The notes below the pieces were generated by a model that worked only from the letters and a program-made list of their open reading frames with translations, was not told the DNA's origin and did not search any database. From NCBI RefSeq assembly GCF_000346485.2, contig NZ_KQ976355.1:244051-308050 (forward strand): 64,000 nucleotides of DNA, given 5' to 3'. This stretch comes from Scytonema hofmannii PCC 7110 (GTDB lineage: Bacteria > Cyanobacteriota > Cyanobacteriia > Cyanobacteriales > Nostocaceae). This document shows, piece after piece, positions 7,978 through 16,695 of the stretch. The position numbers were made by a program, and so were the translations under genes. Position 1 is the first letter of the stretch, and each line of letters begins with the position of its first letter.

Positions 7978-8295
7978 TTAAAGCACCCCCTCATTAGGAA
8001 CAGCGATACACAAGATACGGCAAGTAGTCTGAGCTAACGCCAGCTTTGCCAAGACCCATTTTCCAAATAGGTGACGCTTGTTATGGTTAGGGAAGAAAGA
8101 CGAGTCAGCCAAAATCTTATCTAAAGCACCCTTCCAATCACCAATCTCCTTGATTTCAATAACTTCTTCTCCACAGTTCTGGCATTGATAGTTATCGTGC
8201 TTGAGAGCTAAAAGTCTAACGGCTCTCCAGTACTCCTGTTCTGCTCTAGTTTGAGGGGCTTTACGCTCCTGTTCGATTTTCGGTTTTTCTGTCAT
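7978..8295 (-). CDS. Chimeric HNH-start / nuclease-tail ORF
   Basis: Taken from ATG 8295; a TTG at 8340 would add 15 codons. The N-terminal part (RLLALKHDNYQCQNCG) is the opening half of a typical HNH endonuclease zinc knuckle. After CQNCGE it switches directly to EVIEIKEIGDWKGALDKILA, which matches the tail of the neighbouring 7486-7977 protein. The HNH histidines and the second zinc pair are absent, and so is the nuclease domain's first aspartate. It looks like a recombination product between two nuclease genes and is probably inactive, though the frame is intact. Confidence 0.5.
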   Translation of the reverse strand: MTEKPKIEQERKAPQTRAEQEYWRAVRLLALKHDNYQCQNCGEEVIEIKEIGDWKGALDKILADSSFFPNHNKRHLFGKWVLAKLALAQTTCRILCIAVPNEGVL

Positions 8296-8608
8296 AATAG
8301 AAGTAAGTTGTTTGGACTTTGCTCTCACTTGTGCTCGCAAGTCAGGGCAATTCTGTTTATGAAATTAACTTCAACACACTACTGTGTCGTCTTAAAGCTA
8401 GACGACCCTTAAGAATCTTGAAGTTAAAGTTGTTCGCCCTTCACAGATAGGCGAAACAATGATTAATGTGTCATAATCATTAAATAAATGTTTATTTTCT
8501 CCTAAACTCTGCCCCCAGGTTTAGGATATAGTCCCCATCAGCGAGGTCTTGACTTCACTAAAGGGGAACTGTAGGTTTATTATTAGAGAACGTGATGTAA
8601 AAGTCAAG

Positions 8609-8986
8609 ATGAATATCAGTAGAGCTTTTGATGAAACTCTAAAAAAGTACGGAGTCACCGGAGCAGCTTTGGCTCGCAAAGCCAACATTAGCCCTTCCCA
8701 TGTTTCTCAATTTAGAAATAGTAAGGGTGGCGATGTTACGCACACGAGCTTGGAGAAAATGCTAGAAGCAATGGAAAGTCTAGCTCCTGGTTCTAAGCTT
8801 TACTTTTGCCTGTTGGTTGCTGGTAAAAATCCTGTAGAGTATTTGTCAGGTAACCTTACTGACTTATCATCTTTGGTCTTAGCGGCATCTCCACATGAAA
8901 AAGCTCAAATTTTTTATGCTTTGGGAAGATGGGTTGTCGGAAGCCGTGAAACCACCGATACAGCGACTTTGCCAGAAGCGGTCTAA
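8609..8986 (+). CDS. XRE-family helix-turn-helix protein
   Basis: About 125 aa from ATG 8609 (an upstream start at 8549 would add 20 residues of poor quality). The HTH lies at LKKYGVTGAALARKANISPSHVSQFRN, the Cro/cI-type motif, and is followed by a helical C-terminal region. It is divergent from the replication cluster across a ~300 bp gap, so it could repress that operon (inference). The next gene is a related XRE protein. Confidence 0.7.
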   Translation: MNISRAFDETLKKYGVTGAALARKANISPSHVSQFRNSKGGDVTHTSLEKMLEAMESLAPGSKLYFCLLVAGKNPVEYLSGNLTDLSSLVLAASPHEKAQIFYALGRWVVGSRETTDTATLPEAV

Positions 8987-9169
8987 TAAGTCGTTATACA
9001 TGAATTGTAGCACTCCTGAATAAATGTGTGTTTTGCTTGACATAGCTGACTTTTTTGACTAAATAAGAGTGTTACCTATCTAAGCGCCATAGTTCATTCC
9101 TATGTGACCTAAGATATCGTATAGTTTAACCGAATAAATTATAGTTCATAATAGCAAGGCACGCAAACA

Positions 9170-9511
9170 ATGCCAAATATAACCCATGAGCCAATTGAGC
9201 CTTGCCAAAAGCTGTTTGATGAAATGCTCAAGCGTTTTAACATCTCAGCAAAGGATATAGCGGAGGTTGCTGATATTTCGGAAGTCATGGTTTCTCGCTT
9301 TCGTAATGGGAAGGCAGATTTGGGGGCATCGAAACTCTTTGCTCTCCTTTTTGCTGTACCCATAGATGCTCAAAAATGGTACATATCAGAGTTGTTTGGT
9401 TTTATCCCAGACGGCAGCTTACGATCGCTTATTCTCAAAGCACCTCTTACCGAGCAAGCAGAAGCTCTACGTCTCATTGCTGACTTATTTTTAATGAACA
9501 ATCGTGAATAA
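9170..9511 (+). CDS. XRE-family helix-turn-helix protein
   Basis: 113 aa with an HTH at LKRFNISAKDIAEVADISEVMVSRFRNGKADLG. Both this and the previous protein end in a conserved helical stretch (LTEQAEALRLIADLFL here, SPHEKAQIFYALGRWV there), indicating paralogues. The start ATG 9170 follows an A-rich leader. Likely a copy-control or lysogeny-type regulator of the plasmid; target unknown. Confidence 0.7.
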   Translation: MPNITHEPIEPCQKLFDEMLKRFNISAKDIAEVADISEVMVSRFRNGKADLGASKLFALLFAVPIDAQKWYISELFGFIPDGSLRSLILKAPLTEQAEALRLIADLFLMNNRE

Positions 9512-9631
9512 AGCTGAAAACTAAATGAGAGATTCGACTCGACAGCAGTTGGCTACGTGAAAATACTAATTTAAATAGCTTGATATTAAATGTATGATAA
9601 GTTGCAAATAATCGTTCTCATAGAGAAAAAG

Positions 9632-9814
9632 ATGATCGAGCAACAAAATTTAGAGCAAATTCTAACAGTTTGCAATACTTTACCACTTGACCAAAAAGCA
9701 GAGTTAATCAAGCAGCTTTTAGAAGATTCAAATGTGTTATTTTACTTTAACAAAGAGCAGGTAGTAAAAATCCTAAGAGCGATCGCGGATTATATTACTT
9801 CGGACACTAGATAA
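9632..9814 (+). CDS. Small helical protein, ~60 aa
   Basis: Short, acidic, helical protein (IEQQNLEQILTVCNTLPLDQKAELIKQLL). The ATG at 9632 is preferred over the one at 9590 because the leader before it is hydrophobic and unlike the rest. It follows the XRE gene on the same strand. The phrase LPLDQKAELIKQLL resembles small antitoxin-like or plasmid helper proteins, but no family can be assigned. Confidence 0.4.
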   Translation: MIEQQNLEQILTVCNTLPLDQKAELIKQLLEDSNVLFYFNKEQVVKILRAIADYITSDTR

Positions 9815-10229
9815 CTGCAACGTTTGGACTCCCGTGCTTTAGACTCTTAACTACCAGACTCTGAAGACCGGACTCCACTCTCAAAAACGTATATGGAAAA
9901 TTTGCACCCTTGAAACTAGAAAATCCCTTGTTGCGTTCTGGGGTAGCGTTGGCAGGTGTCAACAACCGCCATCAGACAAAGACAAATACGAGCGATGGTG
10001 TGTTGACAGGACTGGAAGTGGCAGGATTAGATTTATTTCATTTAATTTCTTGAACTACGTGTTTCGGGGCTACCTGCTCCCGTGATATTCAGGTGTTGAG
10101 AACCCCTTGGAAAAAAATACGAAAAAATACTGAGGGTTTCTAAGATTTTTGTTAGTTTCCAATTCGGGGTAATTCGTTGCAATATGGATTTAAGTAACCG
10201 AGTTGTGAAATACACGAGGATAATACTGT
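9815..10229. other. Intergenic, no gene seen
   Basis: About 415 bp without a credible frame. Holds an A-rich tract at 10111-10134 that ends in GAAAAAATACTGAG, repeated at 35264-35277, and several irregular AGACTC/GGACTCC tracts near 9830-9880. Confidence 0.45.
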
Positions 10230-10679
10230 ATGAAGGTTTCTATGAATGAGCGTATTGTTTCGCAGAGTGAGGTTTCGCAGGATAGCGTCGTTGAGCAAAT
10301 GTGGAGCTGCGATCCAATGCTTATGACATATTTGAGCGAGAGATTTAATCACAGTAGTCTCACAGAACTGATTTTGGAATCAGTAGCAGCGTTTTGGAAG
10401 CCTTTTGCTCTAAGGCATATGGGAGTTGCTTCAACAGATACGACAATTGCCCTTCGTCAGTCGCTTGTTCTTATGAGTTCTCAGATAGAATTGATATCCA
10501 AAGAGTTTAGCCCTTTAGTTTTTAGTTTGTGGGAGTCTAATTCTACTAATGCTCTGCCCTTCCAAGATGAATGTTGTGCTGATTTTTCAAATAATGGTGT
10601 GGATATTTATAAACCAACTGTATGTGAATTGCAAACAACAAACACTGAATTTGGCGCTCGAGAGGCTTTCTTAGGATGA
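10230..10679 (+). CDS. Plasmid hypothetical protein, 149 aa
   Basis: Function unknown. The central helix pair (SVAAFWKPFALRHMG ... LRQSLVLMSSQIELI) has the same pattern as HWMPLVLKQRG ... ARKAIAQLVQQIEII in the protein at 32949-33530, so the two are distant members of one family. The tail is low in charge and probably disordered. It precedes a MinD/ParA-like pair on the same strand. The same family next to two partition or mobilisation regions suggests a plasmid-maintenance accessory role (inference). Confidence 0.6.
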   Translation: MKVSMNERIVSQSEVSQDSVVEQMWSCDPMLMTYLSERFNHSSLTELILESVAAFWKPFALRHMGVASTDTTIALRQSLVLMSSQIELISKEFSPLVFSLWESNSTNALPFQDECCADFSNNGVDIYKPTVCELQTTNTEFGAREAFLG

Positions 10680-10877
10680 TGCTGGAGTTCTAGATGCCTA
10701 CTGGATAAGGTGTTGTTAAGGAGATAGACAAGTTTGATTTGAACTGGTTGGTAAGTTCAGCAAAGAAGTTTGAGGCAAACTTTGACTTAATGATTTAGTT
10801 CTAGTTAGTTTTGAAAATACATTGCGCTGGAGACACTGACTTCTCATAGCTACCTTTCTTCTGTATAAAAATACACG

Positions 10878-11810
10878 ATGATTCTAAAAATGACAAACAG
10901 CACATCAGATAAAAATCAAAAAATCTCAAAGAAATCCGCAAATAAAGTTCAAGCATCTTCATCTGAATCTTTAAATAACTTTAATCGGTTTGTTATCGTA
11001 ACAGGTGACAAGGGAGGTGTGGGAAAGAGTACTTTTGCCAGGGGACTGTTGCAAATATTTTTGGATAAAAAACTTCAGTTTACAGCATATGATGCAGATA
11101 AGCGGAATCCTCAATTACATCGACATTTTGGTGAACAAAGAGTTAAATTGATTGATATTTTTACTCGTGGAGGGGGAGATTACTTATTAATTGATTTAGA
11201 TGAAAAGCGACCTCCCTTAGCTTTGTTGGATTTACCATCTCAGTCCGGCGAGTTTTTTGAGAAGTTTGACAAGGAGCTAGATCTATTTGAATCCTTAAAA
11301 TCAATTCATTACAGGATAACAATGGTTTCTGTGATTAGCAGAGTCAAAGATTCTGTTACTATTATCGAATCTTTACATGAATATTGTGGCAAGAAAGTAG
11401 ATTATGTTGTTGTCAAAAATTTATTTCATGGTGAGGAGGATAAATTTGAACGCTATAATGATTCGGAGATCCGAGAAAAAATGAGAAAATCTGTTTCTTT
11501 GAAAGAAATTTCTCTGCCGGATCTGTTTTATCGACCCTACGATTATATTGACGAGCATAGTCTGACTTTTAGTGATGTTTTTACCCATGAAGGAGCAAAT
11601 ATTGCTATCAAATCTCGAGTTAAGTCTTGGATGCTAGCTTTTGAAAACAGTGTATCACTAGCCACAAATTTATTAGGTCTGGAATCGACCCCAGTACCGA
11701 TACAAGCTCCTGTATCAGAATCATCTCCTACATCTACCCCTACATTAGTACCGGAATCGATCTCAGTACCGACATCAGCACCAGAATTAGGAGCAGCGCA
11801 AACAGCTTAG
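10878..11810 (+). CDS. MinD/ParA-like ATPase
   Basis: 310 aa. A deviant Walker A, GDKGGVGKST (residues ~43-52, with signature lysine K45), identifies the ParA/MinD superfamily. YDADKRNPQLH and LLDLPSQSGEF follow where the family's other nucleotide-binding motifs lie. It differs from the classical ParA at 39683-40465 and has a Pro/Ser/Thr-rich tail of ~40 residues. An alternative ATG lies 4 codons downstream. The next gene is a paralogue and the third a membrane protein, so the trio may act together at the membrane in segregation or DNA transfer (inference). Confidence 0.8.
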   Translation: MILKMTNSTSDKNQKISKKSANKVQASSSESLNNFNRFVIVTGDKGGVGKSTFARGLLQIFLDKKLQFTAYDADKRNPQLHRHFGEQRVKLIDIFTRGGGDYLLIDLDEKRPPLALLDLPSQSGEFFEKFDKELDLFESLKSIHYRITMVSVISRVKDSVTIIESLHEYCGKKVDYVVVKNLFHGEEDKFERYNDSEIREKMRKSVSLKEISLPDLFYRPYDYIDEHSLTFSDVFTHEGANIAIKSRVKSWMLAFENSVSLATNLLGLESTPVPIQAPVSESSPTSTPTLVPESISVPTSAPELGAAQTA

Positions 11811-11829
11811 GTTTTTGACTAAGATAGCC

Positions 11830-12567
11830 ATGTCTAGGAGATTATTAATTACAGCGGGCGATTCGAGAGTAGGAAAATCTACGACTTCTAGGTTGCTTTT
11901 GGACTTCTTTCTTCAATCTCAATTTATTGTTCGTGCTTACTACAACGGACAACGTAATAAATTATCTTCTTACAGCAAGTTTTTGCCTGTAGGAGAGCTA
12001 CAGCTTACTAGAGGAGGCGCTGATAGTTTATTAGTTGACTTGTATTCTTTTGATGAGACTGAAGTTGTATTGACCGATCTACCAGGGCAGCATCTCCCTC
12101 AATTTAAAACTTTTGTTAGAGAAACGCTTTTCTTTGAGCAATTGCTGCCTATTGGTTACCGAGTTACTTTTGTACATCCTATTTCCCATCGCCAGGATTG
12201 TGTTGAATATCTTCAAGAACTTCTGGAATTTTGCGGAAATGAGGCAGACTACCTGCTCGTAAAAAATCTTCATTTTGGAGAATATTTTAAATATTACGAT
12301 TCGGCAGATGTACAAAGCTTTATTTCACAATTTAAGGTTGCTGAGCTATGTTTGAACAATTTACCTATTTATGCTTATCAGGCATTGGAAGATTGTAGTC
12401 TGCCTTATAGTGAGACTGTTTCATCCACTGACATTGATGTAATTTTTCGCTCAATGATATTTAATTGGATGGAAGATTTCTACGAGAAAATTAGCAACAA
12501 TTCTACTGTTTCTCGGTATTTGGGCTTGAGCGCTGATGAATCTGTACGTGAAAAACTGGCTTTTTGA
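11830..12567 (+). CDS. Paralogous P-loop ATPase lacking the signature lysine
   Basis: About 245 aa from ATG 11830 (TTG 11815 is possible). Co-linear with the preceding ATPase: GDSRVGKST P-loop, a RGGADSLLVDL strand, LTDLPGQHLPQF, and a shared C-terminal helix pattern (FNWMEDFYEKI against KSWMLAFENSV). The KGG of the deviant Walker A is replaced by SR, so the dimer-specific lysine is missing although the P-loop lysine is kept. Only a ~20 bp gap separates it from the upstream gene. It may heterodimerise with its neighbour (inference). Confidence 0.75.
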   Translation: MSRRLLITAGDSRVGKSTTSRLLLDFFLQSQFIVRAYYNGQRNKLSSYSKFLPVGELQLTRGGADSLLVDLYSFDETEVVLTDLPGQHLPQFKTFVRETLFFEQLLPIGYRVTFVHPISHRQDCVEYLQELLEFCGNEADYLLVKNLHFGEYFKYYDSADVQSFISQFKVAELCLNNLPIYAYQALEDCSLPYSETVSSTDIDVIFRSMIFNWMEDFYEKISNNSTVSRYLGLSADESVREKLAF

Positions 12568-12569
12568 TT

Positions 12570-13181
12570 ATGGACGCTTTAGATGTAGCATTACAGGATT
12601 ATTCAAAAGAAGAAAAACAAAAAATAGTTCAGTTGATAAAGCAGTCGGGAATAAACCCTAGAGATCCTTTGTTTATGGTTATGGCTTCTTTGGGAAAGTT
12701 TGAATTTCTCATGGATCAGTTGCCTCCAAGGTTAAACTCGTTAGTCGAAACTTGGACGGTGGCGATTGACAATAAGCTTCAGCAAGCATCTTCTGTCGCC
12801 CTCGTTCAGCAGAATAAAGCGATCGCAGAGGCTGCAGAAAAACTGGTGAGTCAGGTATCAACATCTGTAAGTTCAGATCCCAAGGTATTGTCATCTACTT
12901 ATCTTGGCAGCATCAAGCTGTACTGTGCTTCTTTAATTTTAGGGGCAGTTTTGGCTTTGGGCGCAATGATAGGTGGAGTTATTTATGCTGTTGCAGCTAG
13001 CAATTATAGCAGCCCAGAAGGATTGAGCCTGCAAGATAAAAATCTTTTATTATGGGCTAAATCTGGCGCTGGTAGACAAGCTTTGGAAATTCAAAAAATC
13101 AATGCGAATACTATAGAGGTTTGCAAAAAGCAGCGACAACAGCTTAAGGGGAAATGCGTTATTTCTGTTTTCCCTGAGTAA
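12570..13181 (+). CDS. Single-pass membrane protein, partner of the ATPase pair
   Basis: About 203 aa. The start ATG 12570 lies 2 bp after the upstream stop. N-terminal helical region (QKIVQLIKQSGINPRDPLFMVMASLG), a long coiled-coil-like stretch, and one hydrophobic helix at ~118-145 (LILGAVLALGAMIGGVIYAVAA), then a basic tail with two cysteines. It resembles the DUF6753-type proteins of cyanobacterial plasmids, from memory and not verified. Its position suggests a membrane anchor for the ATPases. Confidence 0.65.
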   Translation: MDALDVALQDYSKEEKQKIVQLIKQSGINPRDPLFMVMASLGKFEFLMDQLPPRLNSLVETWTVAIDNKLQQASSVALVQQNKAIAEAAEKLVSQVSTSVSSDPKVLSSTYLGSIKLYCASLILGAVLALGAMIGGVIYAVAASNYSSPEGLSLQDKNLLLWAKSGAGRQALEIQKINANTIEVCKKQRQQLKGKCVISVFPE

Positions 13182-13313
13182 ACCACCTACACTCCCCTAC
13201 CATAGCGCAAGCGCTTGGTAGGATTCTAAGACTGTTAGGAGAAAACCGATTGATTGCAGCTTTTATTGGTGATTTATTGGCATTGGTAAAAAGTTAAGAC
13301 TGAAGAGGAAGTT

Positions 13314-13342
13314 CCCCCAACCAAACAAAGGTTGGTTGGGGG
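13314..13342. terminator. Convergent hairpin
   Basis: CCCCCAACCAA - 7 nt loop - TTGGTTGGGGG, an 11 bp perfect stem between two converging genes. There is no U-tract on either side, so it may be a processing or pause hairpin and not a canonical intrinsic terminator. Confidence 0.6.
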
Positions 13343-13354
13343 ATGAGCTTCTGT

Positions 13355-14122
13355 TCAAGCTGGGATATATACCGACGAGCGCACCGCCTCTAAGCGCTGA
13401 GTGGCACAAATATCTTGTTTGCTATCGAAGCTGTAGTTTCCTTTGGAGGTCATAACATCTTCGTAGTCAATTAAATTTCTTTCTATACCAATGACGACTG
13501 CTTGCATTCTATTCTTCACCTTTAATTTCCCATAGATTTTGTGACTGTGACTGCGGAGAGTTCCTAATGATATATACAGTTTATTCGCTATTTCATCATT
13601 AGTAAGTCCTGCTGCCATTAAACGCAGCACATCTGTTTCTTTTTTGGTCAAACTATCTTTTTCGACTATTTTCTTTTTCTCAACAGGCTTTTCGTCTGCT
13701 TGGTTTAACATACCAATCAATGTTCTACTTATAGCAGAATCTATATATGATTCGCCTCTGTGAGTTGTTATAACTGCGTCTATAAGTTTTTTAGTTTCTA
13801 ACTGTTTTGTGCAATACGAATCTGCTCCACTAATGAACGCTGCTTTTACTATCTCTTTTTTCGTTTCACCTGATAGGATTAAAACTTTGATTGAATTGTC
13901 GAATTTCTTGATATTTTCTGTTAATTCTATTCCACTCATGTCTGGCAAATTTATATCAACGATTGCCACGTTAGGTCTTAGTGATTTGACTAACTCCAGC
14001 CCTTTTGCTCCTGTGGCAGATTCCCCGCACACGGATATATTAGAATTTGAAGTTCTTGTAATCGCTGTTATTATCCCCAGCCTTATTATTTCAATGTCTT
14101 CAATTAAGACGGTACGAATCAT
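13355..14122 (-). CDS. NarL/FixJ-type response regulator
   Basis: 255 aa. The receiver domain has acidic pocket E8/D9, phospho-acceptor D56 (VAIVDINLP) and K106 (YCTKQ). It is followed by a LuxR-type HTH (LTKKETDVLRLMAAGLTNDEIANKL ... TLRSHSHKIYGKL) near residues 160-220 and an unusual ~35-residue tail. It is divergent from a histidine kinase gene across ~390 bp, so the two probably form a two-component pair. The signal and target genes are unknown. Confidence 0.85.
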   Translation of the reverse strand: MIRTVLIEDIEIIRLGIITAITRTSNSNISVCGESATGAKGLELVKSLRPNVAIVDINLPDMSGIELTENIKKFDNSIKVLILSGETKKEIVKAAFISGADSYCTKQLETKKLIDAVITTHRGESYIDSAISRTLIGMLNQADEKPVEKKKIVEKDSLTKKETDVLRLMAAGLTNDEIANKLYISLGTLRSHSHKIYGKLKVKNRMQAVVIGIERNLIDYEDVMTSKGNYSFDSKQDICATQRLEAVRSSVYIPA

Positions 14123-14511
14123 ACTGGTTCTTTTAACTTATGCTTTCTTGGTGGTGTAGTAATATTACTAATAACATATTGAATACGATAATGGTAATCT
14201 TTACGAGACTTTTATAAAGTTCCAGAAGAGTTTTGTACTTTTTTTACAATTACCCGAATTAAGGAGCTTGCTTTGTTCGAGTTTAGGTTCTTATGCAGCC
14301 AAGGTTGTTTGTAATTAATGAGTGCAAATAGGATTCATAGTAAATCTTGTTTAAAGTTACTTCTCAAATCTATATAGGTTCTCAAAAAATATTGTTAATT
14401 TTTCATGTCGAATGCTTGTTTTTTAGGATAACTACTGAAACCAAACTATTTTCTAAAAAAGCGCATTTTTACTGAGGTGTTCATTTAGTAATGTATTTAT
14501 GATAACGATTA
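14123..14511. other. Divergent promoter region
   Basis: About 390 bp between the response regulator and the kinase. AT-rich, no gene; should hold both promoters. No clear operator palindrome was found by eye. Confidence 0.5.
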
Positions 14512-15699
14512 TTGCTAGGAAATCTGAATATTGTGGATACTCTTTTAGAGCAAAATAACCAAAGTCAAGACCAAGCTCTTTTGTTCTTAAGTTCCGATGT
14601 TTGCTCCTGTTCGTTGTCCTTATTTCTTCAAAAAAATGGCTATCATGTCTCTCAAGTTTTTTCTTTTTTAGATGTCATAACATATCTAGATAAGAAAACT
14701 CCTAAAATGCTTTTGATAGACGCTTTACAATTTACTGATGCAGAGATTTTTGATTTACTAGGTTTAATTCGTAATTTTAAAAAAATCCATATACCGCTTT
14801 TATTAATATGCGAGCTTGACTTTGTTAAACATTTTGATGCTTTAGAAATCAATATAGATAATTTCATTTTGCATCCTGTTAATTACGATGAATTGCTGGC
14901 AAGAATATCTTTAGTGCTTCAATTCAAGCAGTTTATTGATGATAAGGAAGCTAAGTTATCTTACAGCCACATCTTTTTTGCAAAACTTATTCATGATTTA
15001 TATAACCCTCTTTTGGCCAATAGTAGAGTTTTGCAATTCGTAAAAGAAGGGGTTTATGGTAACACTTTGGATGAGATATCAGGAGTTCTAGATAGCATTT
15101 CTAGAAGTAATGAGAGCTTAATGAAGTTATTAGACACAATTTCACTACGTTCCTATCTTTCGTCTAATGGTCTTGATTTGTATAAGATAGAAAGGGTGAA
15201 CCTGATATCTATTATAGAAAGCACTTATGAGCAGCTTAAATCTTTATCAGCTGCAAAAGATGTATGTTTACAAATGCAATTACAGGAAAGCTATCACTAC
15301 GGTTGTGAAATTTTTGGTGATAGTATTTCCTTATGGAGAATGATATTTAACTTAGTTTTTAACGCTTTGAAGTTCACTAAGAGTGGTTATGTGAAGCTGG
15401 CGTTAATTAATAGGGAAAATAACTTAGTATTAGAGGTAGCAGATTCGGGGGTAGGTATTCCTAGAGAAGAAATTCCATTTTTGTTCAATCCGTATTGGTA
15501 TGATAAGGTTTCGGGCATGAGATTTGGGTTGCATTTGGTTAAGTCAATTGCTGAGGCTCATAGGGCAACTGTTGAAGTCATCTCTGAAATAGGTCATGGC
15601 TCTGTATTCTCTATCATATTTACATTAAGTGATAGCAAAACTTATGGTATAGATGCTAATCTAAGCGAAAGAGTACTTTCGAGCGGTAGCAATGAGTAA
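14512..15699 (+). CDS. Receiver-histidine kinase hybrid
   Basis: 395 aa, no membrane segment, so cytoplasmic. The receiver-like N-terminus has LLIDALQ with D70. The dimerisation helix has H161 (FAKLIHDLYNPLL), followed by HATPase boxes: N-box NLVFNALKFTKSG (N284), G1 DSGVGIP (311-317), G2 RFGLHLVKSIAEAH, and GHGSVFSIIFTL. The start is uncertain (TTG 14512 or GTG 14533; no good ribosome site). The receiver at the N-terminus, as in cyanobacterial Hik-type signalling proteins, suggests a place inside a phosphorelay with the divergent regulator. Confidence 0.8.
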   Translation: MLGNLNIVDTLLEQNNQSQDQALLFLSSDVCSCSLSLFLQKNGYHVSQVFSFLDVITYLDKKTPKMLLIDALQFTDAEIFDLLGLIRNFKKIHIPLLLICELDFVKHFDALEINIDNFILHPVNYDELLARISLVLQFKQFIDDKEAKLSYSHIFFAKLIHDLYNPLLANSRVLQFVKEGVYGNTLDEISGVLDSISRSNESLMKLLDTISLRSYLSSNGLDLYKIERVNLISIIESTYEQLKSLSAAKDVCLQMQLQESYHYGCEIFGDSISLWRMIFNLVFNALKFTKSGYVKLALINRENNLVLEVADSGVGIPREEIPFLFNPYWYDKVSGMRFGLHLVKSIAEAHRATVEVISEIGHGSVFSIIFTLSDSKTYGIDANLSERVLSSGSNE

Positions 15700-16018
15700 G
15701 CAAAGTCATAAAAAAAGAGACAGGCACTTTCTAGAAACAATTCATGTTTCTCTTGCATGGATACTGTCATGTTGTTTTTTTGTAGCCGCTGTTTATAGAA
15801 TGTTTGATGATTTTTTTGTGTCTTCCTATTTTCTGGCTTTAACGATTGTTGCTTGTCCTAAGAGTTTCCTGCCCAATGATGTAAGAATTTTAGCAGGTTT
15901 CTGTGATGATTGTTTTTGGTCAATGGGCAGGTTTTTTCGATTTATAGTTCCTTTGTATCTTTGTCCTTCAGGAGGTTCAAAGCTCTCTTTTCAGATTCCT
16001 CAGCTATTAAGCTATTGA
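15692..16018 (+). CDS. Small membrane protein (possible)
   Basis: The start ATG overlaps the end of the kinase gene by 8 bp. 108 aa with a basic N-terminus (MSKQSHKKRDRH) followed by a hydrophobic segment (VSLAWILSCCFFVAAVY). The last ~77 bp overlap, on the opposite strand, the 3' end of the 15942-16691 gene, which makes the C-terminal part doubtful. Could be a signalling accessory protein or a chance frame. Confidence 0.35.
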   Translation: MSKQSHKKRDRHFLETIHVSLAWILSCCFFVAAVYRMFDDFFVSSYFLALTIVACPKSFLPNDVRILAGFCDDCFWSMGRFFRFIVPLYLCPSGGSKLSFQIPQLLSY

Positions 16019-16691
16019 ACTTTTCCAGTTCATCTTTTTCTAGAGTGTTCACGATAATTCTAAACTCTTGCTCGTTAGTCGTCTTAGATGCTAATAAAGC
16101 CTCTTTGGGACTATCTTCTTTAGGATTGTTTCTGTCCAGACTTACGATTTGCTCGTTTCCTTCTATCTGAAGTGCAGCAGTATACTGCTGAGATTCATAA
16201 ATTCTCTCTTTTCCTTCAGCTTCAGCTTGCCTTCCTTGTTCTAACAATCTATCTAATATCAAAGAAATTATCTTTTGTATGGTAACGCCCTCAGAATTAC
16301 CATTTTGAGATTCATTCTTAAGTTCGTTCTGTTTTGTCTCTAGTTTTCCATCTGGAGACTTGGAGTTAACTACTTGTCTCGATTCATTACTGGTTTCTAG
16401 GTTATTTTCCGATTCTAATTTACCCAATTCAAATGTTTCTAAATCAGGAGTAGTATTCGTTCTGTTATCTGTGACTTTATTATTAATAGCTTTGATTTGC
16501 TCTGATAGGTTTATCAAAGCAGCTTGCTGAATTTCTGGCACTACTTTGGAGGTTTGAAAACTCTCATAATCCACTTCGACTTGATTTAAAACTTCACTCA
16601 AGTAATAAGCCATCTTAGCACTAGAAATACCTGGTACTTGTTGAGATAGGGCATCTATTGCATATAGAGTGCTGTTTTGCTCTTTATCCAT
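15942..16691 (-). CDS. Hypothetical helical protein downstream of the giant gene
   Basis: 249 aa. An N-terminal helical region (YAIDALSQQVPGISSAKMAYYLSEVLNQVEVDYES) is followed by a polar, Asn/Glu/Lys-rich linker and a coiled-coil-prone C-terminus (EKDELEKFNSLIAEESEKRALNLLKDK). Only 4 bp separate it from the stop of the 2686-codon gene, so it is almost certainly co-transcribed and may be that protein's partner. No known domain. Confidence 0.65.
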   Translation of the reverse strand: MDKEQNSTLYAIDALSQQVPGISSAKMAYYLSEVLNQVEVDYESFQTSKVVPEIQQAALINLSEQIKAINNKVTDNRTNTTPDLETFELGKLESENNLETSNESRQVVNSKSPDGKLETKQNELKNESQNGNSEGVTIQKIISLILDRLLEQGRQAEAEGKERIYESQQYTAALQIEGNEQIVSLDRNNPKEDSPKEALLASKTTNEQEFRIIVNTLEKDELEKFNSLIAEESEKRALNLLKDKDTKEL

Positions 16692-16695
16692 GTTT

